DNA of 62,239 nt. Source: Seminavis robusta (Eukaryota > Bacillariophyta > Bacillariophyceae > Naviculales > Naviculaceae). Below, piece after piece: positions 44,155-53,605 of this stretch. Under the pieces are notes generated by a model, which did not search any database, was not told the DNA's origin, and saw only the letters and a list, made by a program, of their open reading frames with translations. The stretch covers positions 1-62,239 of the forward strand of contig CAICTM010000513.1 in assembly GCA_903772945.1 (NCBI GenBank), given 5' to 3'. The translations under genes and the position numbers were made by a program. Each line of letters starts with the position of its first letter. The first letter of the stretch is position 1.

Positions 44155-45135
44155 ACTTGGATCCATATGACGAATGCATGCAATCCAGCCATTGTAGCCA
44201 GCTACGGTACCGTAGGCAGAGAGTTACATCGATCCGTGACAGTGGCAACAGTACCGATCACACTCAGGTTCCGCTTTACTGGCTATACTCCGTTACCGGT
44301 ACCTTGCATTGGATCCATATGACGAATACATGCACAACCGAACATTGTCAATCCAGCCATCGCAGCCAGCTACCCAGCCATCGCAGCCAGCTACCGTAGA
44401 GTTCATCGATCAGTGACAGCCGCAACAGTACGAACACACTCAGGTTCGACTTTGCTCACTGCACTCGGTTACCTCGCATTGGATCCTTATGACGAATACA
44501 TGCACAACTGAACATTGTCAATCCAGCCATCGTAGCTAGCTACCGTAGAGTTCATGATCGTGACAGTGGCAACAGTACAAACACATCAGGTTCGGCTTTG
44601 CTCGCTGCACTCGGTTACCTCGCATTGGATCCTTATGACGAATACATGCACAAAACCGAATATTGTTAATCAGCCATTGTAGCCGGCTACGTACAGTTAC
44701 ATTGGCGACATGTCAACAGTACCAACACACTCAGGTTCCGCTTTGTGGCTACAGTCCGTTGCCGGTATCTTGCCTTGGATCCTTATGACGAATACATGCA
44801 CAACCGAACATTATGAATCCAGCCTTTGTAGCCGGCTGCGGTATAGCTACATCGACGACAGTGGCAACAGTACCGAAAGTTCGGCTTTGCTCGCTACGGT
44901 TACCGGTACCGGTACCTCGCATTGGATCCTTATGACAAATACATGCACAACCGAATATTGTCAATCCAGCTATTGTAGCCAGTTACCGTAGAGTTACATC
45001 AATCGGTGACATGGCAACAGTACCTAACACACTCAGGTTCCACTTTATTGGCTACACTTCGTTACCGATACCTTGCATTGGATCCTTATGACGAATACAT
45101 GCACAACCGAATATTGTCAATCCAGCCATTGTTCT
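44155..45135. repeat. satellite array, ~150-bp unit, seven copies
   Basis: The anchor TTGGATCCTTATGACGAATA, followed by CATGCACAACCGAA, recurs at about 44157, 44307, 44478, 44625, 44776, 44922 and 45077, so the period is 145-171 bp. Each unit also carries TGTCAATCCAGCCATTGTAGCC, AGTTACATCGATC, GTGACAGTGGCAACAGTACC, ACACACTCAGGTTC and GTTACCGGTACC. The first copy is diverged and the last is cut short after CCAGCCATTGTTC. Units contain no sustained reading frame. Confidence 0.9.
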
Positions 45136-46272
45136 AGTCTAGTTACATTTATCTTATCGTACGAAGAGGCAAGTCGCTCGAGGACTTGGTCAAATCCTCG
45201 ACAACCAACTTGTGCATACAGGAAAATGGGTGCCGACACAGGAATCATCACCAACAAACTAGGAAATATCAAGGAGGGATGAATCCGGTAGGAGGATCCA
45301 CTCTCCTCTGTGCGAGTGTTGTCGTGTAGCTTCCTGTTTTCGCTCGTGTAGCCTCCTCTTGTTGCCTTTCAATGACTCGACGACGTTTGCAGGTTGGTAA
45401 TAGGGCTGGAGTTAGCAGAGCCGACAGCCTCGCTCTTCCTCTCTTGTTCTCCGGAGCGATTGACCGAAAAGGACTCGACAATGGTAATTCACCGGCCGTC
45501 GGCAGTAAGAGAATAGAAAGTAAGAAATAAGTATGGTTTTCTCTTCTCTTCTGATACTGAAGAAAACCGGCGACTTACCCTTGTTTTCCAACTTGGCCGT
45601 CATGGGCCGAGAACTGACTGCCATCCCACGGTCCATAGGATTCAATGAGGGATGGCTTTCTGTTCTGCACCGGAGAAGGACGGCTTGAGTGAGGCCGGAC
45701 CGATTCGATTCGAATAATTAAAACAACTCACCTGTTGACGGCCGAGCTCGGAATTCTCTCCTGAATACCATAGAAATTCAATGAGGGAGAGAATTCAGCG
45801 CTGCACCTTCAACAAACTCTCTTGATAATAGGCTTACCTCGAATCGATTCGATCGATCGGCCGATTGGATAAAGCACTCACCATTGTTGTCGGCCAAGCT
45901 TGGATTTACCTCCTGTTTACCATACGAATGCAATGAGGGAGAGAAGTCAGTGCTGCACCTTCAATAATGGACTTTCGGTGCGATCAGTTTATCCTTAACC
46001 TTAGTAACTTCAACGGTTCTTTTATCCACGAATTGATCTAAAAATTTCGAAAGTGAACTTTTTACTTAACGATACACATGACCGTTGATTCTGCAACTGA
46101 AGTGCGGGTACACTAATTTACACAGTAAACGCGAGCCAATCGATTTCAGAGTGCAACTGAGGGGGTAACCTAAAGGAGCGTCGTCTCATCAGGAGACGAA
46201 ATTGAGCGTGGAGCGTGGCTGTGGACGTGGAGAGGCGTGACATGGGAACTGTGTCAGCGCTCGCTCCTTCTG
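45136..46272. other. spacer with exon-like triplication and hairpin
   Basis: Between the satellite and the transposon. It contains the threefold repeat at 45579-45952 and, at about 46175-46196, a GGAGCGTCGTCTCATCAGGAGACG stem-loop like that at 2857. No intact gene was found. Confidence 0.5.
45579..45952 (-). pseudogene. three tandem exon-like units, possible gene remnant
   Basis: Three related units of 71, 69 and 86 nt (45952-45882, 45800-45732, 45664-45579) each start after GTGCAG and end before GTGAGT or GTAAGT, so each looks like an exon on the minus strand with a 67-81-bp intron between. They encode TDFSPSLHSYGKQEVNPSLA, AEFSPSLNFYGIQERIPSSA and TESHPSLNPMDRGMAVSSRP. The second and third join in frame. 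The first has two extra bases and does not, which suggests decay or a different splice. No start exon or domain was identified. Confidence 0.35.
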
Positions 46273-46376
46273 GAAGACGCGGTCATTACTGAATCGTGCT
46301 TATAGGATTAGTCGTGCTTTCCAAATGCGAGCAGTCTGCGCATGGGGTTGCAATTTTTTTCTGAAACCACCTCCAG
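46273..46376 (+). repeat. left terminal inverted repeat of the transposon
   Basis: The outer 29 bp match the right end with one difference (C/T at 46289). After a diverged gap, GCAGTC and TTTTTTTCTGAAACC..TCCAG match again. Outward of base 46273 lies the CTG flank. Confidence 0.85.
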
Positions 46377-46590
46377 CAAAATCCAGAAAAATCCAGCAAA
46401 ATGAAATCGGAAGATTCAGCAATTCAGAAAATTTCAGCAAATTTGAGAAAATGTGATATCCGTGACTAGATTTTCAGCACCGGTCAGAAAAAATGAGAAT
46501 CGATTGAGCATTCATCAGCAACAACACAACAGCAACAAGCAACAAGCAACAACAAAGACTCGCTACTACTACTACTACAGCAACAGGACG

Positions 46591-47193
46591 ATGCCCTCGA
46601 AGCATGATGATGAGGACGATGGAAAGTGGGAGAGCAGTGAAGCAAAAATGCTGCTTCGTGAAGGTATTATCAGTGGTGACATTTCTGCGGGGCTCGGCCC
46701 AACTGCTGTGTATGAAATGAATGATGAATACAAAAAATTCCCATTCCACAGATTCCAAGCAAACTTTTACACTCTTCGTGCTAAGATTCAGGCGGACTAT
46801 AATCGTGTGGTGTCCGATTCAGTGGCATATGGCCACGATATTGCTCTTGTGGCTGAGTTGCGGACGGAGAATCCTCCTCGTGACTTGGGATATCCTAATT
46901 GGGGCACTCACGCGGCAAAGAAGCTTTTGAAGGCGGATGTTGACCAGGACAAGCAATTTGATTTAAAGCCTTCGGAGCTTTGGGAGACCCGTCCTGAATA
47001 CAAAGAGTTTCCATTGGAAGTCTTTCGCAAGCATATCTATCAAGAGGTTGACTCTCGGGTGTCTCGGGCGGCAAGATTCTCAAAGAAAAAGATTCGACAA
47101 AAATTCAACATCCAACCCAGAGAGACAGTGCTAAATGCAGATACCATTGCTTACATGGAAGCAAAGCAATCGGAAGAAAACCAGTCTAATTAG
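46591..47193 (+). CDS. transposon accessory protein with duplicated W..AK.LL domain
   Basis: This encodes 200 aa from the ATG at 46591, which follows a CAACA-rich leader. Two homologous modules are visible. The first is WESSEAKMLLREGIISGDIS, then LGPTAVYEMNDEYKKFPFHR and FQANFYTLRAKI. The second is WGTHAAKKLLKADVDQDKQF, then LKPSELWETRPEYKEFPLEV and FRKHIYQEV. The shared pattern is W-x3-x-A-K-x-L-L, a D/E-rich turn, P-x-x-(V/L)-(Y/W), E-Y-K-x-F-P and a helix F-x-x-x-x-Y. A basic tail follows (FSKKKIRQKF). I have seen similar modules in protist proteins near repeats but know no function. Inside the element it could be a DNA-binding partner of the transposase, by analogy with the Myb-like second protein of PIF/Harbinger; this is inference. 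Confidence 0.75.
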   Translation: MPSKHDDEDDGKWESSEAKMLLREGIISGDISAGLGPTAVYEMNDEYKKFPFHRFQANFYTLRAKIQADYNRVVSDSVAYGHDIALVAELRTENPPRDLGYPNWGTHAAKKLLKADVDQDKQFDLKPSELWETRPEYKEFPLEVFRKHIYQEVDSRVSRAARFSKKKIRQKFNIQPRETVLNADTIAYMEAKQSEENQSN

Positions 47194-47252
47194 CTTGTAA
47201 ATCGAAACTAAATATCACTGTCTCGTTGCTTGTCATGAGTAAATCCTATCTT

Positions 47253-49503
47253 TCAATAATCAAATGCATCACCACCCTTCTTGCCTTCTTCAAATAAGCC
47301 ACCCATGTTTTCCTCTTGGTTGTTGTTGTGGAGCTCTTGCTGCAACGTGTTGTACTCGGCTTGTGCGTTCTCAATATCCAGTTCGAGTTCCTCAATATCG
47401 GCATCCATTTTTTGATCAGACGCATCGGCCATGGCCGTCTGCTGAGATGTCGTCTGCTGCAATTCGGTGGGAGCATTGTTGAGTTGTTGTCGCATTTCCT
47501 TCGCTGAATTTTCAGCACGGACACGAGCAATTTTCTGCAATCGTTTCTGTTGTCGATGGCGACTGGCTGTATCAATTCGATTGTTTCGCAATTCTCTGGC
47601 ATTGGCAAGACGCCCACCACCTCGATGGGCCACTTGAGAAGATTTGTCCAGCACCGGTTTTGGTAGTGGTGCCATCTTTGGCCCAGCACTTGGCTGTACT
47701 GGATGAGTTGGTGCCGATGGAACAGAAGCAGGGATTGGCTCGACTGAATGAGTTGGTGCCGTCGGAAAACTGCTTGCAACACCAGCAGCAGGGCTTGGCT
47801 GTTGGACTGGATGAGTCGGTGCTGGGCTTGGATGTTGAACTGGATGAGTTGGTGCCGTCGGAAAACTGCTTACATCAACAGGAGGGCTTGGCCGCTCTTG
47901 AACTGGATGAGTTGGTGCTGTCGGAAAACTGCTTGCTGAAATTGTTGATGGGCGTGCTGCTGACATAAACGAATGGGAAACAGGACCAGCTGGTCGTCGA
48001 GTCTGTTGGTTGTTCGAGCTCATAGTTGTAGTGGCAAAGAATGAGTGGGAAGCTTGAGCCAATCGAGGAGGTGCCTGTGCTGGCTGATCAGCCAATCGAG
48101 GAGGTGCCTGCTGCTGGTGGCGACTGGTCGTTTCAATTTCCATAGATGCCGATCCAGCTAAGAGATTCATACCTGATAGATACAAAAGAGATGACAGCAG
48201 ATTGATAAGAAACAAGGAACTACATAAATTGCTTACGACTAGAGAACTAGATGGCCATACCTTCAAAAGCCGACTCGATACCCATCTGATCGTCGTCAAT
48301 TTGAGCCATCAGCTGGCGGCTCTCGTTGACAATTCGGAGCTGCCAATAAAGACTGTAAAAAAGTTGCTTGATCGATCGATTAGCAACGTTGTAGACACTA
48401 GTCTTCTCACGTAGCTTGCCATGCACTTTGACATCGGTTCGACGGATATTTTCAGTGAAATCCGCAGAGAGGCCAAGCCCTTCCGGCATGAGCAGCAAGA
48501 GCTTCTTCTGGGAACGGGTACGATCCCCAATAATGGAAGTCATCATTTCGGCAGTCTTGTCAATAGTGCGCTGGCACTTGACCTTTTCTTGACCAAGCAA
48601 GTCACCGTGCTCATGGAGAATGTAATGGGGAAGTGTGGGCAACGTAATCATCAAACCAGAACCTCCACAAACAATGAAACAAGATGTATTGGAGAAATCA
48701 CGTAGATCGATAAAGGTTGGCACCAAAACCTTAAGCTTTGTGATCAGCTCAGTTGGCGACACCCGCACATCATCCACCTTTTGAATGAAGAGGCCATGGG
48801 CATTGTCTTCGGGCAAATCGAACTCGACATTGATCACATCGTCTGCAAACTCGGATGCTTCTTCAATCGTAGCAAAGCGAATGAGATTCGATTGGAGAGG
48901 ACCATCATGGGTCGCGACAGTCGACATGGTGGAAATGGGAGAAGATAGTGGCGAGAAGAGAACCTTGGGTGCTGTGGTTCGACTCTTGGATGGGGTGTTG
49001 ATGTTGATTGAGCTGAAAGGAGGCGAGGTCAGCTTCTCGGCTTTCTTTCCCTTGCTTTTTGGAGTTTCCTTGGTCTTTGCAGGCTTCTTCTTTGGAGTTT
49101 CCTTGGTCTTTGAGGCACTGCGCGTCCGGTAGGTTTGGTCGACAGGTTCAAGAAGATCGTCGTCCTCACTGTCACTAGCCAACAACAAACCGTCTCCTTT
49201 CACAGTAGCAAGAGTGGACTCGTCGTCCGAAGGGAGGTCCTCCTGGTTCCCAATGTTGGTTGCTGTAGCACAAAAAACTTGAGCTGCAGCGAGAGCTTGG
49301 AAATATTTGACTGGATTTGTCTTCTTGAGTCCGATCAAATAGTTGATACGATTCTGCGCCGCTCGCTTGTACTTCCCCCCGTAGAGACCCTCGCGCAAAG
49401 CCACAATCTGACCTGGCTTGAACGAAGAATGGGCCTCTAGATCTAGTTGTATCTGCTGTTTTGCTAGCTTGGAAAGAGGAGTGACCTTTGGTTTGGTGCT
49501 CAT
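47253..49503 (-). CDS. spliced 720-aa transposon protein of unknown function
   Basis: Two exons are predicted, 49503-48261 and 48172-47253, with an 88-bp intron (GTATGG..TATCAG). The join AFEG-MNLLAGSASMEIE keeps the frame where each half otherwise ends or lacks an ATG. The N-terminus LSKLAKQQIQLDLEA and KRAAQNRINYLIGLKKTNP looks like a DNA-binding helical unit. A Lys/Pro-rich linker with repeated TKETPKKKPAKTKETPKSKG follows. The middle (TFIDLRDFSNTSCFIVCGGS, LLGQEKVKCQRTIDKTAEMM) is globular but unrecognised. The C-terminal part has several SSFPTAPTHPVQ repeats, a QPAQAPPRLAQ duplication and a helical acidic end (EELELDIENAQAEYNTLQQE). It is divergent from the transposase, with 346 bp between start codons. 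The role is unknown; cofactor for transposition is the simplest guess. Confidence 0.75.
47690..47945 (-). repeat. coding minisatellite (SSFPTAPTHPVQ units)
   Basis: The plus-strand words GGATGAGTTGGTGC(C/T)GTCGG, AAAACTGCTT and GGATGAGTTGGTGC recur four to six times with 36-75-bp spacing. On the coding (minus) strand they give repeated PTAPTHPVQ. Unit lengths are multiples of three, so the frame is kept. Confidence 0.8.
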
Positions 49504-49849
49504 GGCCTCTGCCTTCCACCAAAACAAAGAATGAAGAATGGTCGGTCAGACTTTGCTGTCAACAAGAGAGCCCAAACCAAGAGAAATGTATATAGTTATA
49601 CAAACATGAATAAAAAGATAAGACGATCTGCCTCGATAACGGATTTTACATAAAGGTTGTGACACTCGGAGTGGCCAATGCATGACGGATTTAGCTCTGA
49701 TCCGACATTCTTTCGCACGGCCCAACTTTTCTTGTGGCAAAAGACGCTTTTGTTGGCATCAATTCCTATCCCACTACTAGCTACAGCAGACAAAGACGGC
49801 TGAGTCGGCTCTGCCTGGCTTGAATCCAAACCACAAATAGTAATGGACC

Positions 49850-50776
49850 ATGGCCGAAGACGGGCAACACGCGAAGCTGTTCACAGCCCACCATTTCATG
49901 GTGTTGGGGTTGAAGTATGCTCGATTCCCAAACTGGCAAAGGTACAAGCCCAAGCGTCGCATCCATCGATTCAAGCAACACTTTGGAATGAAGCCCCAAA
50001 CGGTGGAGGATGTTTGGCGCCTCCTGAGAAACAGCGACAACCCCGACATTCGGCTTCCCAAGAAAGCAAAACCAAAAGAGCTCTTGATTGCCATTCGACA
50101 CCTTTTCAAGTACCACACAGAAGCCGATCTGGCCATGTTTTTCAACATCAAAACTGAGAAGACTGTCAGGCGATGGGCAAATCGATACGTTCGGCGCATC
50201 TCACTCCTATTTCCCGACTTGATTGGCACTCTGGCTGACAACGACGAAGGCCTTGTATTCTTGATGTCAATTGATGGAATACATTGTCCTATTGAGGAGC
50301 CTCGGCCATGGTCTAAAAAATGGAGTAGCCACAAGTTTGGTGGCAAGCCTGCTGTGAACTATGAATTTGGTGTCTTGCCACACAAGCCAAAGTTGGCTTG
50401 GGTTCATGAGCCGACACCACCCGGAGCGATGAACGATCTGAGTGTGTTTAGGAGCAAGCTCAAAGGAGAAATGCCAGAAGGACGCCGCTTGATTGCTGAT
50501 TCAATATACTCTGCAGAACCGGAATACATCAGTACCAAGAATGATCTTGATCCGCAACCCATCTCCAAATTCAAAGATAGAGTCCTTTCCCGACACGAAA
50601 ACTACAATCAACGGGTCAAATGCTTCGGTATTATGAAACTAAAGTTTCGACATCGAGGGTTTGCAGCCACGGAAGATTGGCAGCAGCGCCATCAACAGGC
50701 TATGCATGCAGTTTGCGTGTTGGTTCAGCTGCAGCTCAACAATGGCACTCAAACTCTGCTGGACCCCTACCCATAG
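49850..50776 (+). CDS. DDE transposase, PIF/Harbinger-like (DDE_Tnp_4 type)
   Basis: A single exon encodes 308 aa from the ATG at 49850. A helix-turn-helix-like segment (TEADLAMFFNIKTEKTVRRW, about residues 90-109) precedes the catalytic core. The core has SIDGIHCPIEEP (Asp142), GAMNDLSVFRSKL (Asp196 in the conserved PG..ND...F motif), LIADSIYSAEP (Asp217, the usual GDxGY position) and RHENYNQRVKCFGIMKLKFR (Glu250), the expected D-D-E order for this family. Transposases of this type cut at the TIRs and duplicate three bases. The frame is intact across the whole domain. It is slightly shorter at the N-terminus than most family members, whose DNA-binding part may be supplied by the other two proteins. 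The position within matched TIRs supports an autonomous element. Confidence 0.88.
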   Translation: MAEDGQHAKLFTAHHFMVLGLKYARFPNWQRYKPKRRIHRFKQHFGMKPQTVEDVWRLLRNSDNPDIRLPKKAKPKELLIAIRHLFKYHTEADLAMFFNIKTEKTVRRWANRYVRRISLLFPDLIGTLADNDEGLVFLMSIDGIHCPIEEPRPWSKKWSSHKFGGKPAVNYEFGVLPHKPKLAWVHEPTPPGAMNDLSVFRSKLKGEMPEGRRLIADSIYSAEPEYISTKNDLDPQPISKFKDRVLSRHENYNQRVKCFGIMKLKFRHRGFAATEDWQQRHQQAMHAVCVLVQLQLNNGTQTLLDPYP

Positions 50777-51035
50777 CATGTAAAGATCTAGATTGTCGTT
50801 GTTGTTGTTGTCATCTATTTGTGTGGTTGTTGTTGACCTTCTGATACCGGTAGTGCCGATGGCATTTTCAGCATTGTCATTCAGCAATCCAGCAGATTTA
50901 TTCTGCAGTCTAGCATTTTTCAGCAGTCACGACACGAAATCAGCAGGATTCAGCATTCGTGAGTCTTTTCAGAAAAATTCAGAATTCTGAATTCTGAGGT
51001 TTTGTCTGAATCAGCCGTTTTCAGCGAATTTCAAA
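50777..51035. promoter_or_regulatory. right subterminal motif cluster (TTCAGCA / TTCAGAAAA)
   Basis: Many short words TTCAGCA, CAGCAG and TTTCAG occur between 50866 and 51035, including a palindrome AATTCAGAATTCTGAATTCTGA (50978-50998). The left subterminal zone (46371-46500) has the same words. Clusters of this kind commonly act as transposase binding sites. Confidence 0.55.
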
Positions 51036-51133
51036 CTGGATGGGTTTCAGAAAAAAATGCTGACCCGATCATGTGACTGCTGACATCCAAACCTGCACCA
51101 AATTAAGCACGATTCAATAATGACCGCGTCTTC
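51036..51133 (-). repeat. right terminal inverted repeat of the transposon
   Basis: This is the reverse complement of the left end: CTGGA..GGTTTCAGAAAAAAA on the inside, GACTGCTGA, then AAGCACGATTCAATAATGAC and CGCGTCTTC at the tip, followed by CTG. Confidence 0.85.
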
Positions 51134-51257
51134 CTGCACTACGGGGTACCTACGGTACCGGTGGCACATGTCATTGGAGTATGGTAGTATCTCCATTTCA
51201 ACTTAGACTATTTGTATGAAAACTACGAGTAGCTAAAAAAAAACTCAGTCAGAGCTA

Positions 51258-52523
51258 TTACTGGTACGTGTTCACAATCTCTTGGGAGATCAGAAAGTGT
51301 GTATGAGTTGTCGGATGATAATCATCCCAAAAGAGATTGCCAAAGGGCAGAGCGCATTGGATGTCGCCTGAAAGACAAGCTTTGGTATCTACCATATTTG
51401 TAGTAGTGGGGCTGAATCCATTCTCGGTCGGGTTCCTAAGAAGGCTCATGTAGAGATCATGTATTTTCAGTCGTTGAATGGTGGCAACTTCATCATCCTC
51501 AAGACCAAATCGTTCCTTTTGAAAGAGATCCAGCTTTTCCTCCAGAAGAGCATTGTGCCTCTGGGTCAGGAAGTGATAGGCTTCAAGATACTCGGAAGTG
51601 TAGTTGGTCGCCTCCGGAAAGTGTTTCATGGGGGCAAGGTCTGCAACCAAAAAGTGACGCCCACTGACCCTGCTGTCCTCATACAAGTTCACAATATTGC
51701 CTACAACAGCCGAGGACACCTGTTCGGCAAACCTTTCCATTGCGGCTTCTGAGGGCAGCAATGAAGAGCCTGTTGCGTTTTCACTATGGCGATACATCCA
51801 CCACCAATAGTCGTTGTATCCGGAATACAAAATGTACAGTGTCGAGTTGCTGTTCAATAGGGACGAGGACTCTGCTTGATCGGCAGTAAACGTCTGAATT
51901 TGCTCATTCACAGCTGGAACGGGGCCTTGAAGAAAGGTCGATTCCGCAGAGATCACGTTGCTGTCGGTTGTTGCTCCACCACAGGCATAGTTTTGAATGA
52001 AGCCTTCTTCTTTGCCCAGCCTCTCAGCGAGGAAATCTGCATAGTTGAGTCCGTTGGAATATCTCCCTTGATAGTATGGAGGACTAGCTGGGGCTGTCTG
52101 GTTGGAAGCAGCATAGATATTGCCAGTGTCTGAAAAGGAATCTCCAAAGATTATCATGTGGTTGAATGCCTTCAACAGCTCCGGTGAGGTTTTGGCTGTC
52201 AGGAGTGTTCTGTTGTTGTCCTGGTTGGCTTCTTTGTCTTCTTGGGCTTCGGTTTGGTGGGTAGTGCCACGATCGATCTTTAGCTCCAGCAGGAATTTAG
52301 CAACGAAAGCACCAAGGCCAATGCCCATAAGAAAGAAGAAGAAATGCTTGCGGAGCGATCGTCGCGTTGGTTTGACACTGCTTGGTTGCTCACTGTCCGA
52401 TCCCTTTCTCTCGTCCAATCTTGCACTGGGTGTTGTGGTCTCGCCTTTCTCGGCGCCATCCAAAGAGATATCATGCAAGTCTTCTGTGCTACCGGTACTA
52501 GTACTATCGCTTCTAATAGTCAT
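51258..52523 (-). CDS. membrane-anchored GDSL esterase/lipase
   Basis: A single exon encodes 421 aa from the ATG at 52523 (MTIRSDSTS). A cytosolic Ser/Asp-rich tail is followed by a hydrophobic anchor near 60-81 (HFFFFLMGIGLGAFVAKFLL). The GDSL block I motif is IIFGDSFSDTGNIYAAS (nucleophile Ser129). Block III is YSGYNDYWWW, and block V, with the catalytic Asp and His, is WDDYHPTTHTHFLIS. NGLNYADFLAERLG is the typical block after the GDS motif. These SGNH hydrolases cleave ester bonds in lipids or cell-wall glycans. The type II membrane orientation suggests a lumenal or extracellular active site. The substrate is unknown. Confidence 0.88.
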   Translation of the reverse strand: MTIRSDSTSTGSTEDLHDISLDGAEKGETTTPSARLDERKGSDSEQPSSVKPTRRSLRKHFFFFLMGIGLGAFVAKFLLELKIDRGTTHQTEAQEDKEANQDNNRTLLTAKTSPELLKAFNHMIIFGDSFSDTGNIYAASNQTAPASPPYYQGRYSNGLNYADFLAERLGKEEGFIQNYACGGATTDSNVISAESTFLQGPVPAVNEQIQTFTADQAESSSLLNSNSTLYILYSGYNDYWWWMYRHSENATGSSLLPSEAAMERFAEQVSSAVVGNIVNLYEDSRVSGRHFLVADLAPMKHFPEATNYTSEYLEAYHFLTQRHNALLEEKLDLFQKERFGLEDDEVATIQRLKIHDLYMSLLRNPTENGFSPTTTNMVDTKACLSGDIQCALPFGNLFWDDYHPTTHTHFLISQEIVNTYQ

Positions 52524-53605
52524 GTTGCTGGGGATTGTTTTTGTTGAATTGTTTTTGTTGCTTGTAGTTGAGGTTTTATGGGCTGAAGGGTCGGGTATTA
52601 ATACCGCATCTGTACTTGGATCACTTCTCACAGTGCATCAAACGTCGGAAAACTAGCGTTTTGCTTCCTCAACTTGTGATGAACCGTGCTGCATGCATTT
52701 TCCTTCAGTCGCACTTCCACTCCCGCACCAAGCAAGCTGCGTCGTGGGTACCCTTACCATACTGGTAGTGGTAGCGAGGGTCATACGGTACGGTACACCA
52801 GCAGGCACACAAGAGCAGCCAGCTATGCCTGGGCATAGTGGTCATGTAACAAACTTTCGTTACAACAGGTGGGTGTCCGCGAGCAGTGCATCGCTTGAAT
52901 GTAACGCAATGGAAAGCAAGCAACAAAGACATTTTGGTGCGTAGTTACACATTCCTCAATTGCAGAGTGAAGATGCATTACAGTCTGTCTGCTATGTCCA
53001 TAGCAACCTTCCATGCCGGGTCGCAACGGATTGCTTGCGCTGTGTGTGCGGTACCATCAGCAAACTGCCACTTCGTGGCCAACTACCGCTCGTCAGAGAG
53101 CCATACATGCGACATCACGAAGGAGTGCACTGTATGCTGACACTACGAAGATGGGTTACCAGGTTCTAGTTTGAGAAAATTAGGCACGACGCTGTTCGTG
53201 AAGGAGGCTCCAGGTGTGCGGCAGCACGTCCTGCCTCTCCTCCTGCGCATGGGATTGAAAAGTGTATGTAGGGTTCTCTCAACCTACCGGTATGGGTTCC
53301 AAACAACAATATTATACGGTAGCGGTACGTGCCTCAGACGAAGCTGGGGACAAAATGTTGCTACTGTACCGTAAGTTGCAGCTAGCAGTACAACTCGATC
53401 GCCGATTACGGGGTTCACCCTTTGATTGCCTCCCATCTGGTTCAGTACGCCATCTTGGTTTCTGATCGCGAAAGGAAGCCTTCAAGGCGCCACCATCTTC
53501 TCATCTTCGAAGACAGAACGAACAAGTGCGAGGAAAAAGTAGTGAGTCGTCACGGTCAAAAAACCACAGCAAGTTACAGACGGTGATGTAGGAATAGACA
53601 AGGTG
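52524..53605. other. gene-free stretch
   Basis: This is 5' flank of the esterase and 3' flank of the NSUN gene. It holds palindromes such as CGGTACGGTACACC (52786) and no supported gene. Confidence 0.45.

Larger units (their letters stand above)
46273..51133 (+). mobile_element. 4.86-kb three-gene DNA transposon related to PIF/Harbinger
   Basis: The ends are inverted repeats: GAAGACGCGGTCATTACTGA with ATCGTGCTT on the left, matched on the right with one mismatch over 29 bp. The similarity resumes inward (CAGTC..TTTTTTTCTGAAACC..TCCAG), making TIRs of about 100 bp. A CTG triplet directly flanks both sides (46270-46272 and 51134-51136), a likely target duplication. Inside are a W..AK.LL double-domain gene (plus), a spliced 720-aa gene (minus) and a DDE transposase (plus). 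Subterminal zones are packed with TTCAGCA and TTCAGAAAA words. All three frames are open, so the copy may be recent or active. PIF/Harbinger elements usually carry two genes and duplicate TWA. Confidence 0.88.

Noticed and set aside
44155..45135. CRISPR array
   Set aside because: Units are 145-171 bp, repeat and spacer are not distinct, and the host is eukaryotic. It is a satellite.
45269..45481. 70-aa basic minus-strand frame next to the exon-like repeats
   Set aside because: It could be a following exon, but its phase does not fit the preceding unit and it lacks an ATG. Too weak to call.
47253..48299. Two separate minus-strand genes in the transposon
   Set aside because: The second frame would start at a TTG inside the first. 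The GTATGG..TATCAG intron joins them in frame, so one gene is preferred.
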